A stretch of 64,000 bases of DNA. It comes from Caenorhabditis remanei (taxonomy: Eukaryota > Nematoda > Chromadorea > Rhabditida > Rhabditidae). Of the stretch, positions 53,177-64,000 are shown one piece after another. Under the pieces are notes generated by a model. That model saw nothing but the letters and a program-made list of their open reading frames with translations, made no database searches and had not been told where the DNA came from. The position numbers and the translations under genes were made by a program. The DNA is taken from positions 13,948,587 through 14,012,586 of the forward strand of contig NC_071333.1 in the NCBI RefSeq assembly GCF_010183535.1, written 5' to 3'. Position 1 is the first letter of the stretch; each line of letters begins with the position of its first letter.

Positions 53177-56100
53177 GCTGAAAAAAGGTTTTTTTTGTTG
53201 AATCTTTTATTAAATATTTATATTTGATAAGAAGAAAGAAGCGGAAACTTTTATTAATGTCCCTTAACAATAATAAAAAAGGGGAAACCGCTTCGCGACC
53301 GCGTCGCAGCGAGGCAGAGATGAAAAGGAGAGACGCAGAGAAAACGATGGGAAAATGGTGCATTTGCGCGTCAAGTAGGGTGCAATTCGGAATAATAAAT
53401 TTTAGTGAAAAAATAGAGATGAATTGGAGAAATTGTGGAAAATAGGAGCAATAAGACGAATTATGAAATAAAAAGGGTACGGAAAAATGGGAATTAGAGG
53501 AATTGAGAGAGTGAATAACCAAGAAGACTGAGAAAGGGTCGGAGGAGAAAAGTGTGAACAAACACATAATCCGTAATGTAGAACAACAGAACACTTTCAC
53601 ACTTGAGCAACCTGTGAATTCCCTTTTATTGTTTTTCTATGTATTCAATTGGCGTGACCTAAATTTGGTGAAAACTCCGAATCCCTATTAATTAAATTAC
53701 ACGAGAAGCTATAAATATTTCACACGCTATTTGTTTCATGTCATTTTCACCCCGTTTTCGATCCTTCTGGATACTTGATGCATAAAATATTACTTTCTGG
53801 CTTCAAATAATATTATTTTCTGGGAATGCTCACATGAAAACAATAAATGTGTAGTCGAGAAAATTCGAGAGTCGACAATCTCGGCTTCGGAAGCTTCGGG
53901 AAAAAATTCTCGTATTTTTCTCCGGAAATCTGAAATGACAGACGGTTTTTGTATATTGGTGTCTGCCATACTTCATTTATTTGAGCTATATTCTACGCTC
54001 CCGTCGTTTTTGTTTGTTTTTCATTTCTCACAAACTCTATTTCGACGAGAGAACATGTTGAAAGTTGTCCAAAAAGAGTTTTTCAAACAACACTCGATTG
54101 CTCACCTCATTACTATCGAAAAAGCTTGAACTTTTCATTTTTCTCACCCCCATAAACAGTTTAGTTATTTATTTATTTGATGTTTCTTTTCCCGCCCACC
54201 CACTATGCATTATGACTCATTCATTGTAGAGAACCGCCTTTATGTGACTCAATTTTTGTATTTATTGGTATACGATAGCAAAATTTTTAGTCATTCTTAC
54301 GTCCCAACCGGATCACTTTAGCAGGACCACAGCTGTCGTTAATTAGTGGAATCGCATGCAATTTTTCAACATTTTCTTCAATTTCTCAAGCTGAAAAGTG
54401 ACTGGAAATAAGTATTTCTTTCCGTTATCATGCGTCATGGGTGTGACTGTACGAAAGTATGCACTTCAATAGGAAATAATTACTTTGCGATAAGCAGGCG
54501 AACACACTTATCGATTTTCACCCGTCGGTGGCAGTCAAACACTTTTGCAAGTGTCGCGGTTAACTTTTCGAACTAATGCTCTTTTTTCACGTCTACAACT
54601 TTGATGATTTCATATTATAGACGGTCCCATTCAAAAAATGTAAATTTCTGTATAGTATTCGCTCTTGCCTACCCCTGAGTCACAGGTAAACGAACATTTC
54701 CGGTGCGGCTGCCACCTTTTCGAACTGTGTGGTGACTCATGCGGCAACTGGTCCATATCTGATTCGATGGAATGTACGCATAGGAAGACTTGAACCGAGT
54801 GTTTTGTTATTCTTGCAAGAAATATCTACCGTAGCTTCACCAAAGATTTCGAGAAGCTGATCAGTCCCTATGGAATGAGAAATAACTTGCACTTTTAACT
54901 AAAAGCCGCTTGCTCAGTAGTAAAAGCTTTCAAGTGTGACTGGACTGCAGAGAACTCTAGCCTACTATCACTATCTCTCGTGTTTTTCGTAGTTCTTTCG
55001 AAGTGTACTAATCAGAATTAGTTTTGTTATTCATATATTTTTTGATTTCTTGAAAAAGTAGTGATTTGTAATCTTTCAAAAATTCTTTCAAAAAGTCACT
55101 TCGAACGCTTCCTGAGAGAACAAATATCATAATTTTTGTTTCCAAATCGAACAATATTCTATTGATTCCAATTCTCACTCATTTCGAAATCGGCAGCCAA
55201 GGTTTCTATTACGAAATATTAGGAAACATATACTCCGCCTGTATTTGTCTTCTCATACCAGGAAAAAAATCAGTGATTTACAATTATTTTAACATGTCAA
55301 GAACCCATTGCTCTATTGTGTGTTACGGGGAAAACACCTTTATTACTACAGATAGTAGGTATTCTCTTTTTCTGTCACCTGACGACAATCAACGCATCTT
55401 GATTATTATCAGTAATAGAAAGTGTTCTCAATGTCCGACCGCAGATGTGCCTTTCTCTCTCTCTCTGTCCCTTTCCTCTTTCACATCAGTAACAGCCGTG
55501 AGGCAGCCGCCCGAGACATACGGAAAAATGAGCGGGTTGAAAAGTTCTGAACTACAATACCGTTCGACATGCGCCGGTAGTCCGACGTGTGGTCTTGCGG
55601 TAAAAAACATGAGATGAAAACAAAAAAGGGAACGGACCGCCAATGTTTTCAAATGAAAAGAGGAGGTGCGCACGCGGTCGCGTCGCGGCTGGTGTTCCAA
55701 CGTAACTCTTGCACTTATTTACGCAGTGTGTCTCACTTGTGTATGCCGTTCGTTTTTTCCTTTCTCTTCCTCCTCCTCCGTCGCATTTTAATTGCGACGG
55801 CGTCGGATGTCTCGCGGTTTTCACAGTTTTTTACGCATTATTTTCTGTCTGGCATTGTGTTTTCACTGTGATGCAATCGAATTCAATCGACGTCGATTAG
55901 AGGTTGAAAAGGGGGGAATAAAGTTCGAACAGTTGCGTTTGCAAAACCTTTGAACTCTCTTCTTCTTCTTTCTCTCCGCTCTCTCCTATCTCTCCTCGTG
56001 GTCTAAGCTAATACCACTCCTTTTCTTTTCAGCTGCTATATTTAGCCATCTAGCAGCTAGCTGCAACTTGTTGACGCAAATGAAGCTTATTTGCAACAAC

Positions 56101-56441
56101 AAAAACGCAGATATATTGTTTTTAATTCACACGTGAACTCTTAAAAAGTGCAACTATGGAAGGATGTGGGAAACGAGAAGTAGAGAAGATATTTTTGAGC
56201 TCGTACTTCTATACACCGACTGCATATCTCTAGACTCTCTCGGTTTCCGCCGCGAGAGCAAGTCCTTCCATGCACACACCCCTTCCTGGAAGAGTCAAAA
56301 TTAAATAATGCAATCGCTCATTCCAGCTCTCAAATCCCAACCATTTTGACTACTCTGTAAACCGCTCTCTTTGCTCTTGCTCTCTTTTTGCTGGAATTTA
56401 TAATCACAACTTATAACCAACTAATTATAGGCAGCAACAAC
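53177..56441. other. Divergent intergenic region between coh-1 and mek-1
   Basis: About 3.3 kb between two divergent 5' ends; both promoters should lie here. I see no additional gene. A GC-richer stretch with CGTCGC-type sequence lies at about 55,650-55,830. Confidence 0.4.
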
Positions 56442-57723
56442 ATGGACAGAGATTTTGCTCTTGGTGGGTTTGGCATGAACTTGAACATGAACCAAGTAGC
56501 CGCCCCGCCAGTACCAGCGCCACAGCCTCATCATCCATCTCGTGCTAGTACCCATAATGTGCAGAATCTTCTGGCACAAGCGGAGAAGAACTCCGGGTTT
56601 CTTACTCTTCAAGGTTAGTGTTACTCTTTTCTTTTCAAGAATTCCAAAAGTAAATCTTTTCGTTTTCAGGACTGAGGCGTAAGGCGGAAATCAAAGAGTT
56701 GGAGTTCGTGGAGGATATCGGTCACGGAAGCTGTGGAACAGTATCCAAGTGCAGCTACCAAAGTGTGACAATGGCTGTTAAGACTATGCCACGCACCTCA
56801 AACAGCTACGAGATGTCACGAATTCTGATGGACTTGGACGTCATCTGTCTCTCGTTCGATTGCCCATATATCGTTCGCTGCTTCGGCTATTTCATCACAG
56901 CGGTGAGTGATTGAAAAGTGCATAATCCAAAATGAATGCCCTTTTATAGTACGACGTCCGTGTGTGCATGGAGTGTATGGCAACCTGCCTCGATCGTCTG
57001 CTCATTCGTATCCAAAAGCCAATTCCAGAAAATATCATTGGCAAGCTGAGCATTAGTATCATCAAGGCTCTGCACTACCTCAAGACCAAGCACGTAAGCT
57101 TATGAATTAAAAATAGATAATGTTCTATAGCACTTAAGCATAGCTGATCCGCCTTTAATCCTATTCTTTTGTTGCAGCAAATCATGCATCGCGATGTCAA
57201 GCCATCAAACATTCTTCTCGACTGGAGTGGTGTTATCAAGCTGTGTGATTTTGGAATCGCAGGACGACTGATCGAGTCGCGTGCTCACTCGAAGCAAGCC
57301 GGATGCCCATTGTACATGGGACCTGAGCGCCTTGACCCGAACAACATGAACTCGTACGACATCCGGAGTGACGTATGGTCGTTGGGATTAACGTTGGTGG
57401 AGTTGGCCACCGGACACTACCCATATGCTGGAACCGAGTTCGATATGATGTCCAAGATTTTGAACGATGAGCCACCACGTTTAAGCCCAGTAAGTACAAA
57501 CAACAAAAATAGTGGATGTTGCATGTACTAAATAACTATAACTATTTTACAGGATCATTTCTCACCGGATTTCTGCGACCTCGTCGAAAATTGCCTTCAA
57601 CGTGACCCTACCATGCGCCCCAACTACGACCAGCTTCTGGCACACCCATTCATTACTCATCACGAACAACTGGATACGGATGTGGAAGAGTGGTTTGCCG
57701 ACGTTATGGGAGACAGCGCGTAG
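56442..57723 (+). CDS. mek-1: MEK-1, MKK7-type MAP kinase kinase (343 aa)
   Basis: Exons 56442-56613, 56670-56902, 56950-57093, 57178-57489 and 57553-57723 (phases 1, 0, 0, 0) give 343 residues. The dual-specificity kinase domain is complete: glycine loop GHGSCGTV, lysine in AVKTM, catalytic loop [14 protein letters not shown] in CDFGIAGRL, and [11 protein letters not shown] in place of the usual APE. The activation segment SRAHS holds two candidate phospho-serines, where MKK7 has S-x-A-K-T. The 80-residue N-terminus is Pro/Gln-rich. In C. elegans MEK-1 acts in the cytoplasm in JNK (KGB-1) and p38 (PMK-1) stress pathways activated by kinases such as MLK-1. An acceptor TTATAG 11 nt before the ATG may be the SL1 site. 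The 3' UTR region contains a MITE; AATAAA is at 58415-58420. Confidence 0.95.
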
Positions 57724-57776
57724 AAGTATCAATGGCACATTCTTTTTGTTCTTTCTGTTCTTTCTCATCTCTAAAC

Positions 57777-57968
57777 CAGGGCTGGACAAATTATTTGACC
57801 ACGTGCTGAAAGTTCACCATGACCGCACAACCTTGTTCCCTGAATTAAAGCACCTAATGTAAGAATTCGTGATTGAAAACAGCCGGGAAAATTTTGAACA
57901 GATTGGTCAACTTTCACCAAAGATATCAAACATTCAAAATAAGAATTCAAATAATTTGCCCAGCCCTG
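57777..57968. mobile_element. hAT-type MITE next to mek-1 stop codon
   Basis: A 192-bp element with 22-bp terminal inverted repeats, left CAGGGCTGGACAAATTATTT and right its complement with one mismatch. Flanks CTCTAAAC (57769-57776) and CTGTAAAC (57969-57976) match at seven of eight bases, a slightly decayed hAT duplication. It starts 53 bp after the mek-1 stop, and the nearest AATAAA is beyond it, so it is probably transcribed in the mek-1 3' UTR. Confidence 0.85.
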
Positions 57969-58729
57969 CTGTAAACTCAAAACATCAATCTTCTTATCTC
58001 TTTCATGAAAAAAGTTTCTGGTCTAGCATTCATTGTGCAAACTTTCAAAAATTGCAAGTTTAACATGTTCTCTCATTTTTCCTTTCACTTGTTTCTCTCT
58101 TATTTACTTTTAAAGCACTTTTTCCTTCCACCCACTCACACACATCTCTCTCGCACCCCAATCCCATCAGCTAAATCTAATTATCCCGGATGTATAGTAA
58201 TGTTATAGGATTCTTTTCATTGATTGTATATTTCGATACTGATATGTCTCAAAAATTTAAAGCCATCCCCAGTCATTCTCAACGAGATTACTGTGGACAT
58301 TGAAATTGTGATTGAAAATTATTCAACGGATGTTGGTTGCTATGATAGTCAATTGGAGTATACAGCCTATGTATCGTTTTGTGCAATGTTTTTGTTCACC
58401 CAAAAAATGATGCCAATAAATGTTTTTTTTCGATTCATACTACGCCTACATCTTTTGCAAAAGATACACACCCCCACAAACTTTTGATATTCAATCAAGT
58501 GCACTAGCCCGGAATTAGCTGGTGTGAGAAAAAAATGAAGTGAAGCATGAAACCCTTTGAGTATTCATGCTATGTAGAGACTGGCAGAAAAAGAAAAATG
58601 ACTAATCAGCACCTACCCATGAACCCTTTGGAAGAGTATAACGATTAGTCAATAGATGGATTATCTATATGAGGGGAACACAACGGGAGGGAGCCTCCAA
58701 AATCAAAAGGGTTCCCTCCTCACGCACTC

Positions 58730-58743
58730 ATTTCCATGGAAAC
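58730..58743 (+). promoter_or_regulatory. X-box-like RFX/DAF-19 site
   Basis: ATTTCCATGGAAAC matches the nematode X-box consensus RYYNYYWWRRNRAC at all 14 positions. It ends 123 bp before the ATG of the coiled-coil gene, within the usual distance for genes of ciliated sensory neurons controlled by DAF-19. Confidence 0.65.
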
Positions 58744-58865
58744 GCAACGGACTCGTGCCGGCCGGTGTTCGCCTTCTCTCCCGTCCGCCTTCCGTGACCA
58801 CATTCATTTCCGTGCCTCCCGTTGCTCAACCAACCCGCCATATCTATAGCTAATCGTCATTCAAC

Positions 58866-61589
58866 ATGTCTCTTACAATCACAGGTTTGTACATTTTACT
58901 TTCTCACGGTTCTCATTACTATAATATATTGTTTCTAGGAAAAGCGGCACATATTGCTCCTCGACGTCGACCAAATCAAGCACCGAGTCGCGGAAGAACT
59001 GATCAAAGTTCTCGGAAACAATATGTGTTAGTTTTTCATTTGCATAAAAGGATTTCTAAGAATGTTTTTGAAGAGATATACATTTTGCAGCGATCCGACG
59101 GACCATGAGGCTAATGAGATTTCCAATTTAGCTGACCAATATGCGCAAAGTCTCCAACAGCAAATACAACTTTTGCAGATTGAAAACTCATTCTTGTAAG
59201 TGGGATGTGTTTTTTGAAAAATAAGTGAAGTAATGGGATTTTAGGAAGCAACAGCAGCAAGAGATACAAGATCACGACGTGAAAGAGAAGATCAAACAGG
59301 CGGAGGTAGAAGAACAGTATAGAACAAATAAATTGAAAAGAGAGCAGGAGTCTTCTAATGCAAAAAGAGAATCAATTTCACAACAAAGAGAAAACACACG
59401 TCGTGGCACCACCACCAAAATATTTTCGAGAGGAAATGAGGTGAGTCTAGTCGTGAAATGATACAATGAATAATATAAACAGAACGTATTCAGGTTTCGC
59501 TGAATGGAGAGACTTGGTGTCAACTTCCGCCTCATCATCCGTCAATTCCAGCGATTATTTCTGATAGATCTCAGTATTCTCAAAGAATTGGAAGAGAAAG
59601 AGTGAGTTTTGGGAGGAAGAAATGAAAAAGAATTTGTTTATCAGAAGCACTCTGATTTCAAATTGGAGGGTTGGTTGGTATCTGGAACCACGTGAGAGTT
59701 TTGGTTGGAATAGGTGTTTGAATCCGAGAAATCAGAATCATTTTATTCGAGAAATCAGAACTTTAGATTTGGGTTGTTGGCAAATATTGTTTTGAAACTC
59801 ACCCTGTAATTATCCCCTACTCTCCCAAATTTTAGATTTCAATGTTTCAGGGCTTCTATGACTCCTTCCCTCGTGATAGACGGGAGTATAGCGTTCCATG
59901 TTTCCCTCGCTCTCGACACGCGAGTACTATGAGGTTAGTTGTCTACTAATTAGCTGCCGATCATTAATTATATGCTTCCACATTCAGGGAGCGCTCATTT
60001 GTAATGAGTCAAACGTTAGACCGAGAGGAGTCGCTTATGGAGAATTTGGAGGATGCAGTGGAAGTAAGAAATACAATTTTGGTGTAATTGAAAGAACGAA
60101 ATGCCATTTTTACAGAGAAACACAATTCTTGAAAAAGAGATAAGTTTGGCTAAAGAAAGGGAAATAGACCAAGAGAAGGTGATAAGCAGTCTAACATCAA
60201 GGATCAAAATCATTGAAATTGAAAAGAGAGAAGAAATAGGTAACTTGATTCAACTTCGTAATTTATAATTAAAAATCAAAAATGAACTTTTAGATTCAAT
60301 GGTTACGGAAAAGAAAAGTCTTTTGGAGGAGCTTCTTGACATGCAAAAAAGGATCGATGAGCTTGCTCCAGCATGTGCTGAGAAAGAACTAAAAATTGTG
60401 GCGACAGATAATGAGAAACTTGATCTTACGAAAAGGCTAAGACATGCGAATAGCGATATTTCACACCTTCAGGTGACTAGACAAATTCATCTGTCTGGCT
60501 AAACGTCTAATTTGTTTTTTTTTTCAGTCAAGCATAATGCATCTTCGTGAGGACATTTCAACGAAAGACCACGAGATGAAAGCTCTCAGTGAGGAAATTG
60601 AGTATTTGAAAAGGAGAGCAATCGGTCTAGAAGAGGATATCAGAGATTTGAGAATGAAAGATACGGAAAATCAGGTACATAGTAAAATAGGATCCAAATT
60701 AACACTTAAATAAGTAAATATAATGATTCCAGGACAAAATAAGTTCATATATCCAACAGTCCCGTGAATTTGAACTGACAAGAATTAATGATAAGAAGCT
60801 GATCGACCAGGTAAGCAAAATTAGCTTTTTGCTAGTCATCCACTAAAAAAATTTCAGATGTTGGAGGAGAACACTAGCTTGATAAAGGAGAATGCAAGAA
60901 TTTCTACTAAACTAACTCGTCTTGAGGCGCTAGACTTCTCTTTCAAGCAGAAAGAGTTGAAAGAAGCGCAAACGAATAGTGAACTTGTGACTGAACTCAA
61001 AGCGGCTCTTCATTTAGAGAAAAGTTCTTCCCACAGCTTGCTCAACAAAATTGAAATAATGAGGCAAAGATGTGAGGAATTGGAAAGAACGGTTGGTCAT
61101 TCTAATGACTTGGGAGGGTTCATGAATCTTTGTTTTTTTCAGATTTTGGACAGAGACAAGAGTGAAGATGAAAATATTGCTGAAAGAGGACGTGTTGAAA
61201 AAGAGCTTAATGCTCTACATGCTCTTTCAAAATCGCTTTCTTCGGAAAATAAAGTATTGAGAGAGGAAAAGTTAGCAAATGAAGAGATTATTGATGAACT
61301 TAAAGGAAAAGTAAGACAATAATGAGTGTTGCCAGAAAATAACTATTAATTTCTGAATTTCCAGATCCGAGCCCTGGAAATGACTATCCGGTCCGCACAA
61401 GGTGCCTATCAAGAAAAAGAAAGATTGAGTGTAGCGAAAATCCAAGAGTTAGAGGACGACGCGTCAAAAAAACATCAAAAGTATTTGGAGTTTGAAGAGA
61501 TTTCCAAAACCTTACAAAAAATAACCGCTTTGCTCCCTGCGAAAACGTCCAGCATGACTCAACCCTCTCAGAAAGATTGCTCTAAATAA
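58866..61589 (+). CDS. Long coiled-coil protein, candidate ciliary gene (609 aa)
   Basis: Fourteen exons: 58866-58884, 58939-59026, 59091-59195, 59245-59440, 59494-59601, 59851-59933, 59988-60063, 60116-60239, 60294-60472, 60528-60674, 60733-60810, 60858-61091, 61143-61310 and 61365-61589; 1830 nt, 609 residues. A basic N-terminus (HIAPRRRPNQAPSRGR) is followed by a Gln-rich coiled coil at about 40-130, a central Pro/Arg/Ser segment, and near-continuous coiled coil from about 215 to 590. There is no membrane segment or enzymatic domain. I do not recognise the orthologue. The X-box-like site 123 bp upstream suggests expression in ciliated neurons and a basal-body or transport role; that is inference. 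AATAAA at 61782-61787. The intron after the exon ending 61091 is 51 bp with an unusual GTTGGT donor. Confidence 0.85.
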
Positions 61590-61789
61590 TTGAATCGATT
61601 CTAAAAAATCCAAACCTTGTTTTTAAGATTCCCTGTGACTAATTCTTTTGTCATAAATACACATTTACCTATTTCAGAAACTTAATTAATTTATTATACT
61701 ATTAATGTATTCCTATTATCATTAACCGTTTAAATATATTCTGATCTACTAAATTTGTCTTATCAACCCCGCAGAATATTCAATAAAGA

Positions 61790-62624
61790 TTTGTATGTTT
61801 TTTTTAATTTGAACCATTTGTATCCTTCTAAAATTTTATTAGTTTTTCCCCTGGCTTCCCGAATTTTCCTTTTTTGTCAGTGTTCTACCCTAAACGGCAA
61901 AACAATTGTTTACATTATGATACAACTATAATATCCCTGAAATAACAGGTAGTATAGTATGTCTTCTGTTGTTGTGATGAAAAATTGTATTATTCGGATG
62001 AAAACAATAAGTGCAGTAAATCTTATTACTTTTTTTGATTTCTTTTTGTTATTGTGTTTTTTTTCAAAAATATTCATAAAATTTCTTGGCTTTTCCCAAA
62101 AAAGATAGAATAATTCAATGTAGAAGCTGTTTTTTTGTCTTCTATCCGGTCTATAATTTCCATTCTCAATCATTTAATTCAATCTCGAAGCAATTGAAAT
62201 CTCGGAATCTCCGAAGGGTCACTTCTCATTGTACAATTCTTTTTGTCTCACTATCTTTTTCTTTTTCATCTCCTCTCTGATCATCCTGTGCAATCAGATC
62301 GCAGCTGTCCCCGCTGCTGCCAAATGCTAATAGATTGTATGTTGAACCCCCCCCCCCCCCCCCCCCTTGCTTCGTTCTCAACACACTGGATTGCCGAGAG
62401 GTTTAGAGTTAACGCGGGGACTAGGACACCAGCCAGCGCGCATTAGTTCGGCCGTCCCGGCCGCGACGAAGTGAAGACGACTCACACGCTCTCCTCCTCT
62501 TCTCGTCGCCTCGTTTTCCATTCATAGTCGACTCGTGTCGTTATTTGGACGCTTCTAGAATATTTGAGCGGATCGACAACAACGTTTCAACACTTGTCCT
62601 TCTTTCAAAGGACCATCAACGCAC
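61790..62624. other. Intergenic region upstream of the GnT-I gene
   Basis: About 830 bp. It contains a 20-C homopolymer and, after it, a GC-rich stretch that probably forms the promoter or 5' UTR of the downstream gene. No gene seen. Confidence 0.45.
62347..62366. repeat. Poly-C tract (20 C)
   Basis: Uninterrupted run of 20 cytosines about 260 bp before the GnT-I start codon, the longest G/C homopolymer in the window and a strong quadruplex former on the minus strand. Confidence 0.9.
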
Positions 62625-64000
62625 ATGAAACGGGTGCTCCGTCGCTCCGCATCAAAGCACGCGAGCACACTGTTCAAAGTTATCGTTATTCTTGTTTTAT
62701 GCTCTTTTATTATTTACCTGAGGTCTGAAGATCATGAATTGCAAAAGGTGAGTTGAAAATTCAAGTTTTCAGTAGCAAAAATGACTGTAAAATGTGATTT
62801 TTAAATAGTTTTCAAAGTTCTTTGAGAAACCAAACACATTTTTGGTTTTTTACTCATTTATTTGTTTCCTTGTTTCAGAACACGGTCATCCATGGTCCCC
62901 GTTCCAATTCAAAGGAGGAAGAGGAAGTGTTGAAACCGGTAGTGTTTGTTCTCAATTTTCTTTGTATGCAAACAATTTTTAGAACACGGACAATGACCAA
63001 ACGTTCGTAGCCGCAGTACTCGTCTTTTGTGCCACTAGGCCCGACGCTCTTAGAAATCATTTATCTCAACTTTTAGCGTGAGTCGTTCTCATTTCAATAT
63101 ATTGTTCACCATATTTCTATTCCAGTCAACGTCCCTCACACTTTCAATATCACGTCATCATTAGTCAGGATGGGAACAAAACTTCCGTCGCCCAAGTCGC
63201 AAGTCGTTTTGTCAAAGACTTCAAAAACGTAACACATATTCAAGTGAGTTCCCAGATGTTATCCATCATAAAGATCCTGACTTTCTCAGCACGAGAAGAC
63301 GGAAATCAAAAAGCGGAACAACTACCCAGCAATCTCGGCGCATTATAAATGGGCACTGGACAAGGTTTTCAAGGAGTTCCGTTATGATCATGTCATTGTG
63401 ACTGAAGGTTGGTGGGGAATAGATGACAGCTTATTGACCCTACTATACTGAAAAAAAGAAGAAATTCTTTCAGATGACCTTGACATAGGTAATGATTTCT
63501 TCTCGTATTTTCACTGGGGAAAACAAGTTCTCAACACTGACGACACCATTTGGCAAGTATTTTTTCTGCATCTCTTTCTAATTGTTATGAGATAGACAAT
63601 GTACAATGAATAATTGTGTTCAGGTGTGTCTCTGCTTGGAATGACAATGGCGGTAGTAATATTATTGATACAAAACGAGGCGATTTGGTATGGAGGACAG
63701 ATTTCTTTCCGGGATTGGGATGGATGCTTAGCAGAGAGCTTTGGGATGAACTCTCACCAGGATTCCCTGCAGCATATTGGGATGACTGGATGAGAAAACC
63801 GGAAGTGAGAAAGAACAGATCATGTATCCATCCGGAAATCAGCAGAACGTCACACAATATGAAACTCGCTGGGAAAGGATCAAGCGGGTATGTTTTTTTG
63901 GTCAGAAAAGTTTGGCAGGATTATAACACAATTCTTTCAGGGGAATGTTCAAAGATTACCTCAGCAAAATAAGTGCATCCAACGCAAATGTAGACTTCTC
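62625..64000 (+). CDS. N-acetylglucosaminyltransferase I (GnT-I/MGAT1 type), 3' end beyond window
   Basis: Exons 62625-62747, 62879-62938, 62983-63077, 63126-63243, 63290-63407, 63474-63552, 63624-63887 and 63941 to the window edge, about 305 residues so far of a family that is usually near 450. A short cytoplasmic basic end is followed by one signal-anchor (FKVIVILVLCSFIIYL, about 18-33), as expected for a type II Golgi enzyme. The catalytic domain shows FCATRPDALRNHLSQLL, HYKWALDKVF, the metal-binding EDDLDIG and WCVSAWNDNG, all GnT-I hallmarks. It adds GlcNAc to the alpha-1,3 arm of Man5 N-glycans using UDP-GlcNAc. C. elegans has gly-12, gly-13 and gly-14; I cannot tell which this is. The intron after 63552 uses a GC donor. 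Confidence 0.92.

Noticed and set aside
55162..55617. 151-codon plus-strand frame upstream of mek-1
   Set aside because: Contains a simple Ser-Leu repeat from a CT tract, no domain, and no link to mek-1.

Overview
This window reads as nuclear DNA of a Caenorhabditis-type nematode. Introns are short, mostly 45-600 bp, with GTAAGT/GTGAGT donors and TTTTCAG acceptors. Several start codons sit a few bases behind a TTTTCAG-like acceptor, as expected for trans-splicing. The gene content is clearly worm: SOX-2, a COH-1 cohesin kleisin, MEK-1, an ACL-12-like acyltransferase, claudin-like four-TM proteins and a GnT-I of the gly-12/13/14 type. As I recall, sox-2, coh-1 and mek-1 are neighbours on the C. 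elegans X, and the Clc-like and acl-12 genes are also X-linked, so this is probably X-chromosome sequence. I cannot name the species.

Layout. 1-3.6 kb is gene-poor and holds a complete hAT-type MITE (2238-2996). 3.66-11.55 kb holds four small four-TM genes (three on +, one on -) sharing an intron-phase pattern. 11.74-13.93 kb (-) is a three-finger C2H2 protein with an N-terminal eh1-like repression motif. 14-19.2 kb looks intergenic. 19.26-21.89 kb holds two tandem Clc-like/claudin genes, close enough to be a two-gene operon. 22.27-23.49 kb (-) is an unrecognised 289-aa protein. 24.54-27.11 kb (-) is the lysophospholipid acyltransferase, with a MITE in its last intron. 27.1-39.2 kb has no firm gene, but holds a possible three-exon leucine-rich-repeat gene fragment (-) and two further MITEs. 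39.22-40.72 kb (-) is sox-2. 46.31-53.18 kb (-) is coh-1. 56.44-57.72 kb (+) is mek-1, with a MITE just after its stop. 58.87-61.59 kb (+) is a 609-aa coiled-coil protein with an X-box-like site 123 bp upstream of its ATG, which makes it a candidate ciliary gene. 62.63 kb to the end (+) is a GnT-I gene truncated by the window edge.

Most genes here are not functionally linked. The exceptions are the four-TM cluster (tandem paralogues) and the Clc-like pair. All CDS models were spliced by hand from the sequence; every intron was checked for frame, and the summed exons of each complete gene are divisible by three. Named functions rest on recognised motifs; orthologue names come from memory of C. 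elegans and are not database results.
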